64,000 bases of DNA from Winogradskyella wandonensis (GCF_004346845.1 NZ_SMGI01000003.1:208216-272215), one strand, 5' to 3'. Counted from the stretch's first letter, positions 29,510 through 38,774 are shown. Numbers and translations: made by a program. Notes: a model not told the origin generated them from the letters alone.

Positions 29510-30868
29510 TTACAACGCACTTATAATATCGTGCTTTGTGATAATATGATGCTTTCCGTTATCTAGTTCTACAAGAACAGCATTATTATCTTTATTAATA
29601 AGTTTAGACAAGTCCTCTATTTTTGTGTTTTTATTTACAATTGGGAAAGGTGCACCCATAACATCTTTAATTGGTAAATCGGAGATATTCTTATCCTCAA
29701 CATAGCGCCTAAACAAATCTGTCTCGTCCACAGAACCCACAAATCCAGTAATGTCCTTTACTGGAATTTGAGAAATCTTATATTTTTTCATACGCTCTAT
29801 GGCATGCGATACTAGCTCTTCGGTTTTTACAGTAACTAATGGCTTGTCTGAGTGCTCTTTAATAAGGTCTGCTGCTAATGTAATTTCATCTTCAATAAAT
29901 CCACGCTCACGCATCCAATCGTCATTAAACATTTTACCAACGTAGCGGCTTCCATGATCATGAAATAATACAACGACGACATCTTCTGGCTTAAAGTGTT
30001 CTTTTAACTGCAACACGCCCTTTATCGCAGCACCAGCTGAGTTCCCTAAAAACATACCTTCTTCTTTAGCTAATTTTTGTGTGTAAACCGCAGCATCTTT
30101 ATCCGTGACCTTTGTAAACCCATCAATCACATCAAAATTTACATTGGCTGGTAGTATATCTTCACCTATACCTTCGGTGATGTAAGAATAAATTTCGTTC
30201 TCATCAAAAATTCCAGTCTCATGGTATTTTTTAAAAACAGAACCATAAGTATCAATTCCCCATACTTTTACATTAGGGTTTTTCATTTTTAAATAACTAC
30301 CAACACCAGATATTGTTCCGCCAGTACCAACACCAACCACAAAATGGGTGACCTTACCGTCAGTTTGTTCCCAAATTTCTGGACCTGTAGATAGAAAATG
30401 TGCCTTACAGTTACTCGGATTATCGTACTGATTAACGTACCACGAATTAGGTGTTTCTTCTGCCAAGCGTTTAGAAACCGAATAGTAACTTCTAGGATCT
30501 GTTGGCTCTACATCTGTTGGGCAAACTACGACCTCTGCACCTACTGCTCTAAGTATATCCATTTTCTCCTTAGATTGCTTATCGCTTAAGACAAAAATAC
30601 ATTTATAGCCTTTTACGATAGCCGCAAGTGCAAGTCCCATTCCTGTGTTACCAGAAGTACCTTCGATAATTGTCCCACCAGGTTTTAATCGCCCGTCTGC
30701 CTCAGCATCTTCTACCATCTGAAGCGCCATCCTGTCCTTTACCGAATTTCCTGGATTGAAGGTTTCGTATTTTGCCAACACCAAGCACGGTAAATCCTCA
30801 ACTAACTTATTCATCTTTACCATTGGTGTATTACCAATAGTACCTAATATATTTTCTGCGTAGTCCAT
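29510..30868 (-). CDS. PLP-dependent cystathionine beta-synthase/cysteine synthase with CBS pair
   Basis: A 452-aa enzyme. The PLP domain (1-320) has NPGNSVKDR with Schiff-base K44, GTSGNTGMGLA for the substrate carboxylate and GTGGTISG for the phosphate. Two CBS domains occupy about 335-452. This layout is that of cystathionine beta-synthase, which joins serine and homocysteine. Plain cysteine synthases lack the CBS pair, and no haem-binding N-terminus is seen. Start: a TACCTTTG box at 30894-30887 places transcription start near 30880, so the upstream ATG at 30889 is not transcribed and the ATG at 30868 (MDYAENILG) is used. Confidence 0.88.
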   Translation of the reverse strand: MDYAENILGTIGNTPMVKMNKLVEDLPCLVLAKYETFNPGNSVKDRMALQMVEDAEADGRLKPGGTIIEGTSGNTGMGLALAAIVKGYKCIFVLSDKQSKEKMDILRAVGAEVVVCPTDVEPTDPRSYYSVSKRLAEETPNSWYVNQYDNPSNCKAHFLSTGPEIWEQTDGKVTHFVVGVGTGGTISGVGSYLKMKNPNVKVWGIDTYGSVFKKYHETGIFDENEIYSYITEGIGEDILPANVNFDVIDGFTKVTDKDAAVYTQKLAKEEGMFLGNSAGAAIKGVLQLKEHFKPEDVVVVLFHDHGSRYVGKMFNDDWMRERGFIEDEITLAADLIKEHSDKPLVTVKTEELVSHAIERMKKYKISQIPVKDITGFVGSVDETDLFRRYVEDKNISDLPIKDVMGAPFPIVNKNTKIEDLSKLINKDNNAVLVELDNGKHHIITKHDIISAL

Positions 30869-30886
30869 AATCGTCTTTTGCGTGTG

Positions 30887-30894
30887 CAAAGGTA
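30887..30894 (-). promoter_or_regulatory. -7 box of the CBS-like gene
   Basis: TACCTTTG on the minus strand, 19 bases before the chosen start at 30868. A short leader of about 12 nt results. Confidence 0.5.
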
Positions 30895-30932
30895 AAACAA
30901 AAGTGGAGATTGAGATATTAAATGTGTGTTAC

Positions 30933-30988
30933 GATTTACGATTGAGGATTTACGATTGAGGATTTACGATTGGGGATTTAGGATTGGG
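30933..30988. repeat. Four tandem copies of a 14-bp unit
   Basis: The unit GATTTACGATTGAG occurs twice exactly, then as GATTTACGATTGGG and GATTTAGGATTGGG, in one 56-bp run. It lies 9 bp after the permease stop and about 40 bp upstream of the CBS-like promoter. The internal half-unit (GATTTAC/GATTGAG) gives an underlying 7-bp period. Confidence 0.95.
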
Positions 30989-30997
30989 AATTTCTAA

Positions 30998-32230
30998 TCA
31001 ATCAAACCGAATGGCTTTTACTGGAGAAATCTTTGAGATAATAACAGAGGGAATAAGTAGCATTAAAAGACAAATAACAAAAGTCCCAAGATTAAGTACT
31101 AAAATATAATCTAAACTAATATAAACAGGAGCTTCACTAACATAATAGGTTTCTGGGTTTAACGGAAAAAGTTTGAAATATTTTTGAGCAAACAAAATCC
31201 CTAAGCCAATTAAATTTCCCCATAAAAGCCCTAAGCCTATAAGATATGAAGCATTGTACAAAAATACCTTTCTCACCGACCAATCGGCTGTACCCAGAGC
31301 TTTTAAAATACCTATCATTTGCGTACGTTCTAAAATAAGGACTAAAAGCGCCGTTATCATATTTATGCCTGCCACTAAAATCATGATGGCAATTATACCG
31401 TAGGTATTATTATCAAAAATTTTTATCCATTCAAAAATGGAACTGTATTTTTTTGTGACCGTTGTGGATTTCATTAACGAAGGGATTTCTCTGTAAACAA
31501 GCTCTCCCGTTTCTTCAATTTTAGAAAAATCAGCGATAAATACCTCGAAAGCACCAACTTGGTCTTTATTCCATTTGTTTATCCGCTGAATATGCCTAAT
31601 GTCTGCAAGACAAAATTTTTCGTCCAACTCTTGAAAACCTGAATTGTAAATTCCTGTAATTTTGAATTTAACGATTCGCGGCGGACGTTCTAAATTCTCT
31701 CCGAATAACGCTTGAAATGTATCATTAATCTTAAATCCTAATCGATTCGCCTGATATTTAGAAATTAAAATTTCGTTATTTAATGCTTGCGTAAAATCTG
31801 GCAAACGCCCATCGACTAAAAATTCCTCAAAATAATTCCACTTATAATCTTTACCAACGCCTTTTATAACTACACCTTCAAAATCTGTTTCTGTGCGTAT
31901 TACAGCAAATTTATTGGCAGTACATTGGATATGAGTTATCCCTTCTACCGATTTAAATTCTGGATAAAACTCTTGATTTAAAGCTATAGGTACTTGGGAC
32001 TCGTCGGAAGAATTAGTGTCGTAATTATCAATAATTATGTGCCCGTTGAAGGACACCACTTTGTCTCTAATTTTTTGTTGTAAACCTAATCCCGTAGCTA
32101 TGGCAATAAGCATCACTACAATACCTATGGCAATAGCGGCAATTCCAATTTTAATTATTGGTGCCGAAACACTACTTTTATACGTTTTACTACCAATTAT
32201 ACGTTTGGCTATAAACAACTCGAAATTCAA
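30998..32230 (-). CDS. FtsX/LolC-E type ABC transporter permease
   Basis: A 410-aa inner-membrane protein with an N-terminal membrane segment (about 25-48), a large periplasmic MacB-like domain (about 50-265) and three C-terminal membrane segments ending in VIISKISPVKAIRFD. This is the LolC/LolE layout: extraction of lipoproteins from the inner membrane with an ATPase. No LolD-type ATPase is adjacent; the FtsE-like ATPase at 44.5 kb is more similar to cell-division FtsE. The start codon is only 20 bp from the divergent NamZ start. Confidence 0.85.
   Translation of the reverse strand: MNFELFIAKRIIGSKTYKSSVSAPIIKIGIAAIAIGIVVMLIAIATGLGLQQKIRDKVVSFNGHIIIDNYDTNSSDESQVPIALNQEFYPEFKSVEGITHIQCTANKFAVIRTETDFEGVVIKGVGKDYKWNYFEEFLVDGRLPDFTQALNNEILISKYQANRLGFKINDTFQALFGENLERPPRIVKFKITGIYNSGFQELDEKFCLADIRHIQRINKWNKDQVGAFEVFIADFSKIEETGELVYREIPSLMKSTTVTKKYSSIFEWIKIFDNNTYGIIAIMILVAGINMITALLVLILERTQMIGILKALGTADWSVRKVFLYNASYLIGLGLLWGNLIGLGILFAQKYFKLFPLNPETYYVSEAPVYISLDYILVLNLGTFVICLLMLLIPSVIISKISPVKAIRFD
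32200..32207 (+). promoter_or_regulatory. Candidate -7 box for the NamZ gene
   Basis: TACGTTTG lies 43 bases before the NamZ start and inside the 5' end of the divergent permease gene. Confidence 0.35.
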
Positions 32231-32250
32231 AATCTACTATGGGCTTTAAG

Positions 32251-33540
32251 ATGTTCAAAAATACAGTTTTATTTAAGATAACTATTGGGATTTTTTTGAT
32301 AGTTGCTGGTTGCGGAAATGGGAAGAAGATAGAAGCTGGAAGTGAGAAGCGGGAAGCAGGAAGCGAAAAAACTGAAATCATTGTTGGCGTCAACCAAACC
32401 GAACTCTACTTACCAATCTTAGAAGGAAAGCGTGTTGGTGTTGTGGCTAATCAAACCTCAGTGATTTTTAAGAAGTCATACTTTAATGAATATAACCGCT
32501 TCCATTTTGCTAGAGATAAAAATAATTATCGTACAAAACCTTACTCACATTTAGTTGATTCACTTATTAATTTAAATATTAATATCACTAAAGTATTCTC
32601 ACCAGAACATGGTTTTAGAGGAAAAGCTGATGCAGGCGAACATGTAGAAGACGGAATAGATAAAAAAACGGGGTTGCCTATTTTTTCGCTTCATGGAAAA
32701 AACAAAAAGCCTACGGCAGAACAGTTACGGGATTTAGATATTGTAGTTTTTGATATTCAAGATGTTGGCGTACGATTTTACACATACATTTCCACCTTGC
32801 ACTATGTTATGGAAGCCTGCGCTGAGCAGAACATTCCTGTTCTAGTTTTAGACCGCCCAAATCCTAATGGCTCATATATTGATGGCCCAACTTTAGAAAA
32901 AGAACACAGTAGCTTTTTAGGCATGCACACCGTTCCATTAGTACACGGTATGACTATAGGAGAATATGCGCAAATGATTAACGGTGAAGGTTGGTTGAAA
33001 AATAAAATTAAAGCCAATCTAACTGTGATTCCTGTTAAAAACTACAACACACAAATGAGCTATAGTTTACCCATTAGACCTTCACCGAATTTACCTAATG
33101 ACCAGTCTATTTTACTTTACCCAAGCCTTGGTTTATTCGAAGGCACTAATATTAATGCTGGTCGCGGCACGGAATTTCAGTTTCAGCGTTACGGAGCGCC
33201 TTTTTTAGATAGCAATCATTATCAATTCAACTATAAACCAGAACCTAATTTCGGTTCTAAACACCCAAAGCATAAAGGTAAAATATGTTATGGTGTAGAT
33301 TTATCAAATGCGCAAATTGAAAGAGGATTCACGCTTAAATATGTTATTGACGCATACACTAACTCTGTAGATAAAACTAAGTTTTTTAATACTGATAATT
33401 TTAGCAAACACGCAGGAACTGCTTTATTACAAGAACAGATTGAAGCAGGATTATCAGAGGATGACATAAGACAGTCTTGGAAACAGGATTTAGAAGCTTT
33501 TAAAAGAAAGCGTCAGAACTATTTAATCTACAGCAATTAA
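32251..33540 (+). CDS. NamZ-type exo-beta-N-acetylmuramidase lipoprotein (DUF1343)
   Basis: A 429-aa protein of the DUF1343 family, whose characterised member NamZ removes terminal MurNAc from peptidoglycan fragments. Family marks are KRVGVVANQTSVI, FSPEHGFRG, DIQDVGVRFYTY, VLDRPNPNG and SPNLPNDQSI. The start at 32251 gives a lipoprotein signal with lipobox VAGC (C21); the ATG at 32239 would add four residues. Directly after the lipid cysteine is a linker with two copies of EAGSEK, encoded by a 21-bp tandem repeat. It is likely periplasmic. Its 3' end overlaps the convergent gene by 18 bp. Confidence 0.9.
   Translation: MFKNTVLFKITIGIFLIVAGCGNGKKIEAGSEKREAGSEKTEIIVGVNQTELYLPILEGKRVGVVANQTSVIFKKSYFNEYNRFHFARDKNNYRTKPYSHLVDSLINLNINITKVFSPEHGFRGKADAGEHVEDGIDKKTGLPIFSLHGKNKKPTAEQLRDLDIVVFDIQDVGVRFYTYISTLHYVMEACAEQNIPVLVLDRPNPNGSYIDGPTLEKEHSSFLGMHTVPLVHGMTIGEYAQMINGEGWLKNKIKANLTVIPVKNYNTQMSYSLPIRPSPNLPNDQSILLYPSLGLFEGTNINAGRGTEFQFQRYGAPFLDSNHYQFNYKPEPNFGSKHPKHKGKICYGVDLSNAQIERGFTLKYVIDAYTNSVDKTKFFNTDNFSKHAGTALLQEQIEAGLSEDDIRQSWKQDLEAFKRKRQNYLIYSN
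32256..32263 (-). promoter_or_regulatory. Candidate -7 box for the permease gene
   Basis: TATTTTTG on the minus strand, 25 bases before the permease start and inside the first codons of NamZ. With the box at 32200-32207 it would make the two transcripts overlap at their 5' ends. Confidence 0.35.
32332..32373 (+). repeat. Two-copy 21-bp tandem repeat in the NamZ linker
   Basis: GAAGCTGGAAGTGAGAAGCG is followed by GAAGCAGGAAGCGAAAAAAC. Both encode EAGSEK plus one residue, between the lipid cysteine and the catalytic domain. The same purine-rich heptad style is seen in the intergenic repeats. Confidence 0.75.
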
Positions 33541-33906
33541 GGTTTCATCTACAGGCTTGGGAAACTCCTTTTCTACCTCAACCACAAAAACAATCTTTAA
33601 CGGAGACTGAATGGCTACTAAAACGTTACGGCCTTTTTTTAACTTATTAAGCGGTAATTTATATGTGTTACTATCTACCCTTACATTAATATCGTCTTTA
33701 GCTGAATGATTAGCGGTATACAAATAGTTAATTTTCTTATCACTCCTAAGGACTAGAGTATCTTTCGTCCTATTGAAATCGTGATACAAACCTGCTGCTT
33801 GAAAATTTTTATTCTTATAAATAGTTGCCTTTCCTTTTTGCGCAAATGCAAAATTCACGCATCCAAGGAAAAGCAACATTATGATACATCGGGGGAAAAT
33901 GTACAT
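33523..33906 (-). CDS. Small exported protein of unknown function
   Basis: A 127-aa protein with a signal peptide (1-22, ending FAFAQ) and a mature part that is mostly beta-strand (KATIYKNKNFQAAGLYHDF, KKINYLYTANHS, SPLKIVFVVEVEKEF). I do not recognise a family. It is convergent with NamZ and shares 18 bp with its end. Confidence 0.65.
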   Translation of the reverse strand: MYIFPRCIIMLLFLGCVNFAFAQKGKATIYKNKNFQAAGLYHDFNRTKDTLVLRSDKKINYLYTANHSAKDDINVRVDSNTYKLPLNKLKKGRNVLVAIQSPLKIVFVVEVEKEFPKPVDETLIAVD

Positions 33907-34069
33907 ACTTATACTTTAGTGTTTTTTAAAAGATGTCGCCTAATATACGTGTAAAATTGAATTTGTGGATGTCGTTCGTCGAATAGTCAAAACTTTTTTT
34001 TCAATGATTGTATTGATAATCCTTATTGAGAAATAACAATAAAACTGCAACTTACTGATAATGTTTATT

Positions 34070-34906
34070 TTACTTCTCTGAAGATAATGTCGGCTTCTCG
34101 TAAGGTTGAAATGGTTGTTTTAGCAATTCTGTGATACTTGTATTTTTCACCTCGTCTGGAAAAACATCCACACCATAAACTAGTTTTTCTCTTTCCATAT
34201 ACATATATGTACCAAATAGACGGTCCCAAACTGAAAAGATATTGCCATAATTAGAATCAGTATAAGGCAACCTGTAATGATGATGAATTTTATGCATATC
34301 TGGCGAAATAAACACATAACTTATCATTTTATCAATACGCTTTGATAACTTAATATTTGCATGTGTAAATTGACTAAACACAAGCGACAATGCTTGGTAA
34401 AGCATTACAATAGATATCGGTGTACCAACTACGAAAACGCCAAATAAAGTAAAGGTAAAACGAATAACACTTTCTATTGGGTGATGTCTATTAGCGGTGG
34501 TCGTATCTACATTATGGTCTGTATGATGCACTAAATGAACCATCCACAAAGGTTTTACTTTATGTTCTACGAAATGTGCTAAATATGCCCCAAAGAAATC
34601 GAGTAACAATACACCTAGCAAAATATAAGACCACAATGGCATTTCAGGTAACCAATTAATAATACCAAAATCATTTGCTTTTACCCAATCTGCAGACCAT
34701 AATAACAAAAATGCAAGTCCAAAATTGATGACAATTGTTGTTAGTGTAAAAAAGAAATTTGGTACAGCGTGTCTCCATTTCTTATAATTAAATCTAAATA
34801 ATGGTACAGCGCCTTCTAAAAGCCAAAATAAAGTAATACCCGAGACCAAAAGTAAACTTCTGTGTAATGATGGAATGGTCTCAAAATAATTATAGATTGT
34901 CTCCAA
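34070..34906 (-). CDS. Sterol desaturase / fatty acid hydroxylase family protein
   Basis: A 278-aa integral membrane di-iron enzyme. Histidine clusters HFVEH, HLVHHTDH and HKIHHH (about residues 112-205) supply the iron ligands, and four membrane segments flank them. Substrates in the family include sterols, sphingolipids and fatty acids; the substrate here is unknown, though hydroxylation of an envelope lipid is plausible. It is the last gene of a tight three-gene group with the Trx-like and YkgJ genes (gaps 2 and 4 bp). Confidence 0.9.
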   Translation of the reverse strand: METIYNYFETIPSLHRSLLLVSGITLFWLLEGAVPLFRFNYKKWRHAVPNFFFTLTTIVINFGLAFLLLWSADWVKANDFGIINWLPEMPLWSYILLGVLLLDFFGAYLAHFVEHKVKPLWMVHLVHHTDHNVDTTTANRHHPIESVIRFTFTLFGVFVVGTPISIVMLYQALSLVFSQFTHANIKLSKRIDKMISYVFISPDMHKIHHHYRLPYTDSNYGNIFSVWDRLFGTYMYMEREKLVYGVDVFPDEVKNTSITELLKQPFQPYEKPTLSSEK

Positions 34907-34908
34907 AA

Positions 34909-35814
34909 CTAACGGTTTATATTAACAATAAGTTGCGCTTGCTTCAAATTTAATAAAGAAATAGAACTTTCTAGTCGCTGAAATTTTTCTGTATCATTTA
35001 AAAGTCTAAAAGCGGTATAATACAAGAACGTTGCTAATGGCTCGTTGACTTTTTCAATCTCTAAATCGTCTATTTTTTTGAGTCTTCGAAGCACTTTTCT
35101 AGGGCGATTTTTAATTAATTCCTGCTTTAGTTTTAATAAATCAATCCGCTGAAGCTGAGCTTTGTCATCAGAACGGTTTTCGGATGATATAAAGTCCTTT
35201 GCTTCTGAAAAGTAAATATCTGAAAGGTCTAAAATCTCTGAACGAACCTTCTCGTTAACCAAAAGACTAAAATCTACATATTTTGAAGCTAAGTAAAATG
35301 CTGAATAAAAGTTCTTCTCTTGATGATAGTTTAATAACTCTTGTTTAATGTAAGATGTTTCAAAACCATACTTGGTAATAAACTTAGTTAAATCTAATAA
35401 TTCTGTGTAGGCACCAGATGTCCCCAAAATATTACCATTTACATCTATGACTTTTAATGAGTCGTCATTAAACTTATCGATATAAGCTTGGCTTCGTTTA
35501 TCTTTTATATCTAAGAACCAATCTGCATACGACTCATCTCCAACAACTACAGGGACAAAATACTGCCAAAGCAACTCATTAAGCTGAGGCGTTTCAAAAA
35601 GATTATCAATAAGAATATCTTTACCTCTTTCGTCTTTAATTAATACAGGCATCGGATACTCGGTTGCGCCTTCCCAAACCATTAGTATCATTTTGTTCTC
35701 ACTGCGCGCCTGAATTTTAGCTATAGGTAAGGATTCTACCCAAGGAATAATCTCCTGTGAAAAGGAATTATACCACACTAAAAACGCACATAAAATGACA
35801 CTTATTCTTTTCAT
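34909..35814 (-). CDS. Exported protein, thioredoxin-like N-terminal region without CxxC
   Basis: A 301-aa protein with a signal peptide (1-19, ending SFSQ). Residues about 35-145 (KMILMVWEGATEYPMPVLIKD, LLWQYFVPVVVGDESYADWF, DVNGNILG) have the order of strands of a thioredoxin-fold protein, but no CxxC active site is present. The C-terminal half is helical and charged. The function is unknown. It lies between YkgJ and the desaturase with almost no spacing, which implies a joint role or at least joint expression. Confidence 0.65.
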   Translation of the reverse strand: MKRISVILCAFLVWYNSFSQEIIPWVESLPIAKIQARSENKMILMVWEGATEYPMPVLIKDERGKDILIDNLFETPQLNELLWQYFVPVVVGDESYADWFLDIKDKRSQAYIDKFNDDSLKVIDVNGNILGTSGAYTELLDLTKFITKYGFETSYIKQELLNYHQEKNFYSAFYLASKYVDFSLLVNEKVRSEILDLSDIYFSEAKDFISSENRSDDKAQLQRIDLLKLKQELIKNRPRKVLRRLKKIDDLEIEKVNEPLATFLYYTAFRLLNDTEKFQRLESSISLLNLKQAQLIVNINR

Positions 35815-35818
35815 TAAA

Positions 35819-36313
35819 TTATAATTTTATTCTAGTTTTCATAGCTTCTACAATATTATATGCCGCAGGACAAATAGCCACGTTCTTTAAAGTAAGATTA
35901 GATATTTGCTGAAATTTTTTCCTATCGGTATGCGGAAATTCTCTACAAGCCTTTGGTCTTACTTCGTAAATAGAACAGTAATTATCTGCTCCTAAAAATG
36001 TGCAGGGAACAGATTGCAACACATAATCATTTTCTTCGTCTAGCCTCAAAAATTGTTCCGTAAACTGATGCGGCTTCATTTTGAAATGTTTGGCTATTCT
36101 CGTAATGTCTTTATCCGTAAATAAAGGTCCTGTGGTTTTACAACAGTTAGCGCACTCTAGGCAATCTGTTTTTTTAAACTCCGCTTCATGCAATTCCTGC
36201 ATGATGTAATCTAATTGCTTTGGTGGTTTTTTCTTAAGCTTGGTGAAAAACGTCTTGTTTTCCTTATGCTTATCTTTGGCTAGTTTTGAAAGATTATTGA
36301 TTTGGTCTTGCAT
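35819..36313 (-). CDS. YkgJ family cysteine-cluster protein
   Basis: A 164-aa cytoplasmic protein. Cysteines in DCLECANCCKTTGPLFT and CTFLGADNYCSIYEVRPKACREFPH form the metal- or FeS-binding pattern of the YkgJ/UPF0153 family. It is the first gene of the group with the Trx-like protein and the desaturase, and is divergent from the methyltransferase across about 56 bp that contain a REP-like palindrome. Confidence 0.88.
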   Translation of the reverse strand: MQDQINNLSKLAKDKHKENKTFFTKLKKKPPKQLDYIMQELHEAEFKKTDCLECANCCKTTGPLFTDKDITRIAKHFKMKPHQFTEQFLRLDEENDYVLQSVPCTFLGADNYCSIYEVRPKACREFPHTDRKKFQQISNLTLKNVAICPAAYNIVEAMKTRIKL

Positions 36314-36335
36314 AAAGTAAATATAATGAGAATGC

Positions 36336-36360
36336 GATGCTGAATCAAGTTCAGTACGAC
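36336..36360. repeat. Dispersed palindromic repeat (REP-like)
   Basis: GATGCTGAATCAAGTTCAG then TACGAC, with the inverted core CTGAA-N5-TTCAG. It matches the copy at 38775-38800 in outline. It encodes a false N-terminal extension (LNQVQYD) of the methyltransferase. Confidence 0.7.
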
Positions 36361-36369
36361 AAAAAAATT

Positions 36370-37074
36370 ATGGAAAAAGATATCTTTGGAAAAGCATTAT
36401 TAGATTATCAATTAGGAAATTATTCTGAAGATATTATCACTTGGACCAACATTTCCGATAAAGACGAATTGCCATTACCCTATTTATTTAGAGATTATTC
36501 TGAAATGCCTAAGTTGGAACGAAAAGCACTACAGCTCACTAAAGGAAAAGTTCTCGATGTTGGTTGTGGCTCGGGAAGTCATGCTTTGTACTTACAAGAA
36601 AAAGGATTTGAAGTGAAAGCTATTGATATCTCCCAAGGTGCTATTAAAGTGGCTAAACAACGTGGTGTTTTAGATACAGAATGTATCTCACTTCTAGATT
36701 ATTCTGAAGAACAATTCGATACGATATTACTTTTAATGAATGGTACAGGTATCTTTCAAGAAGTGCAACAAGTAGCATCATATTTAAAACATTTAAAATC
36801 GCTTTTAAAACCAAACGGGCAACTACTCATCGACTCATCTGATATTAAATACATGTACGAAGACGAAGATGGCGGAAGGTGGCTAAATTTAAGTGGTCGC
36901 TATTATGGCGAATTGGATTATTACCTCAGCTATAAAGGTGAAGAAGAGACACCTATGAAGTGGCTTTATCTGGATTTTGAAATGCTAAAAACAGCTTGCC
37001 TAACTGTTGGTCTCAATTGCGAAAAAGTTATGCATGGTGAGCATTTTGATTATTTGGTGAGGATAAAAAAATAA
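36370..37074 (+). CDS. Class I SAM-dependent methyltransferase
   Basis: A 234-aa Rossmann-type methyltransferase with motif I KVLDVGCGSGSHALYL (about 60-75), the acidic KAIDIS after strand 2 and motif II-like FDTILLLMNGTG. No substrate-specific domain is visible. Start: an earlier ATG at 36337 lies within a REP-like repeat, so the ATG at 36370 (MEKDIFGK) is preferred. Confidence 0.85.
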   Translation: MEKDIFGKALLDYQLGNYSEDIITWTNISDKDELPLPYLFRDYSEMPKLERKALQLTKGKVLDVGCGSGSHALYLQEKGFEVKAIDISQGAIKVAKQRGVLDTECISLLDYSEEQFDTILLLMNGTGIFQEVQQVASYLKHLKSLLKPNGQLLIDSSDIKYMYEDEDGGRWLNLSGRYYGELDYYLSYKGEEETPMKWLYLDFEMLKTACLTVGLNCEKVMHGEHFDYLVRIKK

Positions 37075-37075
37075 A

Positions 37076-37118
37076 AAGTATAAAGTAATTAGTTGTAAGT
37101 CACTAACACTTTACACTT
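37076..37118. terminator. Long AT-rich hairpin between convergent genes
   Basis: AAGTATAAAGTAATTAGT pairs with ACTAACACTTTACACTT over about 17 bp around an 8-base loop. It lies between the methyltransferase and amidohydrolase stops. Its TAAAGT-type units resemble the short-period repeats of this genome. Confidence 0.6.
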
Positions 37119-37141
37119 ATTACTATATACTCTAAACTAAT

Positions 37142-38761
37142 CTACTGTTTTTCTCCAGCTACATAAGTCCCAACAACTTTAGTTTCAGGAATAGCCTTTG
37201 TTTCAACTGACATGATATCTTTATCAAGAATAATAAAATCTGCGAACTTCCCAACTTCTATGCTCCCTTTTTCGTTTTCTTCAAAATTTGAGTAGGCTGC
37301 CCAAATGGTCATTCCACGTAAAGCTTCTTCTCTACTTAACGCATTTTCCATTTGAAAACCACTTTCAGGATATTGCTCTAAATCTTGTCTCGCCACCGCA
37401 GCATAAAACGTTAGCATTGGGTTGACACGCTCCACAGGAAAGTCTGTACCTAAGGCTACTTTTCCATATTGTTTTAGTAAATCTTTAAAAGCATATGCAC
37501 CTTTCATGCGTTTTTCTCCTATTCTATCTTCCGCCCAATACATATCACTCGTTGCGTGTGTTGGCTGAACCGACGGAATAATATCATTAAATTTTGGGAA
37601 ATCTTCTTGAGAAACCACTTGTGCGTGTTCTATTTTCCAACGACGATTTGGCTTTCCTTTTAATACGGCTTTGTAAGTATCTAAAACGGCATGGTTTGCA
37701 GAATCGCCAATGGCATGTGTATTCATTTGGTATTCGGAATTTGCAATGCGTTGTGCGGTTTCTTTTAAAGTTTTAATATCGTTAACCAACAATCCAAAAT
37801 GTCCTGGTTTATCGTTATATGGGTCACGCATCATAGCTCCACGAGAACCCAAAGCACCATCAGCATAAAATTTAAACGAGCGGACATTTAAATAATCAGT
37901 TTTTACAATGCCTTTATTGATGTAATAATCTAAATTTTTAGGTGTTGCCGACGCCATAGCATAAACACGCATTTTTAAGTCGCCTGTTTGTTGTAAACTA
38001 TCTATAAGTTCAATCGCTTCAATGCTTAAACCAGCATCATTTACTGTTGTTAAACCCAAATCGAAACACACGTCCTGCGCATCCATCAATGCCTGAATCG
38101 CTTCTTCTTTTGTGGATACTGGCCAGTGATTCATCACTAAGGATTCCGCGTTATCTATAAGCACACCGGTTACTTTTCCGTTTTCTAAAACCACTTCGCC
38201 TCCATCAATTTTACTTTCAGCGGTGACGTTTCCTAAATCTAGAGCAGCTTGATTTGCTAAAATGGCGTGGCCATCGACACGTGTTAAGGCAATTGGCGTA
38301 TCTGGAAATAGTTCGTCTAACTTCGCTTTATTTGGAAAACTTTTGTCTTCCCAATCGTTTTGGTCCCAACCGCGACCCATAATGTAATCAAGGTTTTTTT
38401 CTTTCTGAAAATCGACCACACGTTGCACCACCTCATCGTAGCTCTTGGTGCCCATTAGGTCTACTTGTTGCAAACCAATACCCAAGTTTAGAAAGTGACA
38501 ATGCGCATCAATTAATCCCGGAGTTACGGTTTGTCCATTAGCATCAACTGTATTTTCTGATTGGTATTTAGAAGTTATCTCTTCAGAAGTTCCAACAGCC
38601 AAAAACTTTCCATCCTTAATTGCAAATGCTTCCGCTTTACTGAAGTTATCGTCAACGGTGTATACATTGGCGTTTGTGACAATTACATCGGCTTGCTGTT
38701 TTTGGTCTTCGCAAGAGAAAATTAATACGATAGCTAAGAATAGGATTAGTTTTTTCATCAT
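37142..38761 (-). CDS. Amidohydrolase (YtcJ-like) lipoprotein
   Basis: A 539-aa metal-dependent hydrolase. The lipobox LIFSC (C17) predicts a lipoprotein; the metal ligands HCH are H87 and H89 (GLIDAHCHF), with later VDGHA, NTHAIGDSAN, KIEHAQVV and GTDFPVERVNP. The YtcJ/Nfd family includes N-substituted formamide deformylases, but the substrate here is unknown. Start: an ATG at 38815 would read through a REP-like repeat (CHAESISAS); the ATG at 38761 is preferred. Confidence 0.88.
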   Translation of the reverse strand: MMKKLILFLAIVLIFSCEDQKQQADVIVTNANVYTVDDNFSKAEAFAIKDGKFLAVGTSEEITSKYQSENTVDANGQTVTPGLIDAHCHFLNLGIGLQQVDLMGTKSYDEVVQRVVDFQKEKNLDYIMGRGWDQNDWEDKSFPNKAKLDELFPDTPIALTRVDGHAILANQAALDLGNVTAESKIDGGEVVLENGKVTGVLIDNAESLVMNHWPVSTKEEAIQALMDAQDVCFDLGLTTVNDAGLSIEAIELIDSLQQTGDLKMRVYAMASATPKNLDYYINKGIVKTDYLNVRSFKFYADGALGSRGAMMRDPYNDKPGHFGLLVNDIKTLKETAQRIANSEYQMNTHAIGDSANHAVLDTYKAVLKGKPNRRWKIEHAQVVSQEDFPKFNDIIPSVQPTHATSDMYWAEDRIGEKRMKGAYAFKDLLKQYGKVALGTDFPVERVNPMLTFYAAVARQDLEQYPESGFQMENALSREEALRGMTIWAAYSNFEENEKGSIEVGKFADFIILDKDIMSVETKAIPETKVVGTYVAGEKQ

Positions 38762-38774
38762 AGTAAATTTAATA

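Noticed and set aside
30933-30988. Possible CRISPR array
   Set aside because: The 14-bp units are directly adjacent, with no spacers and no cas genes nearby.
29461-30990. SAM or cysteine-type riboswitch before the CBS-like gene
   Set aside because: The candidate promoter leaves a leader of about 12 nt, too short for a riboswitch.
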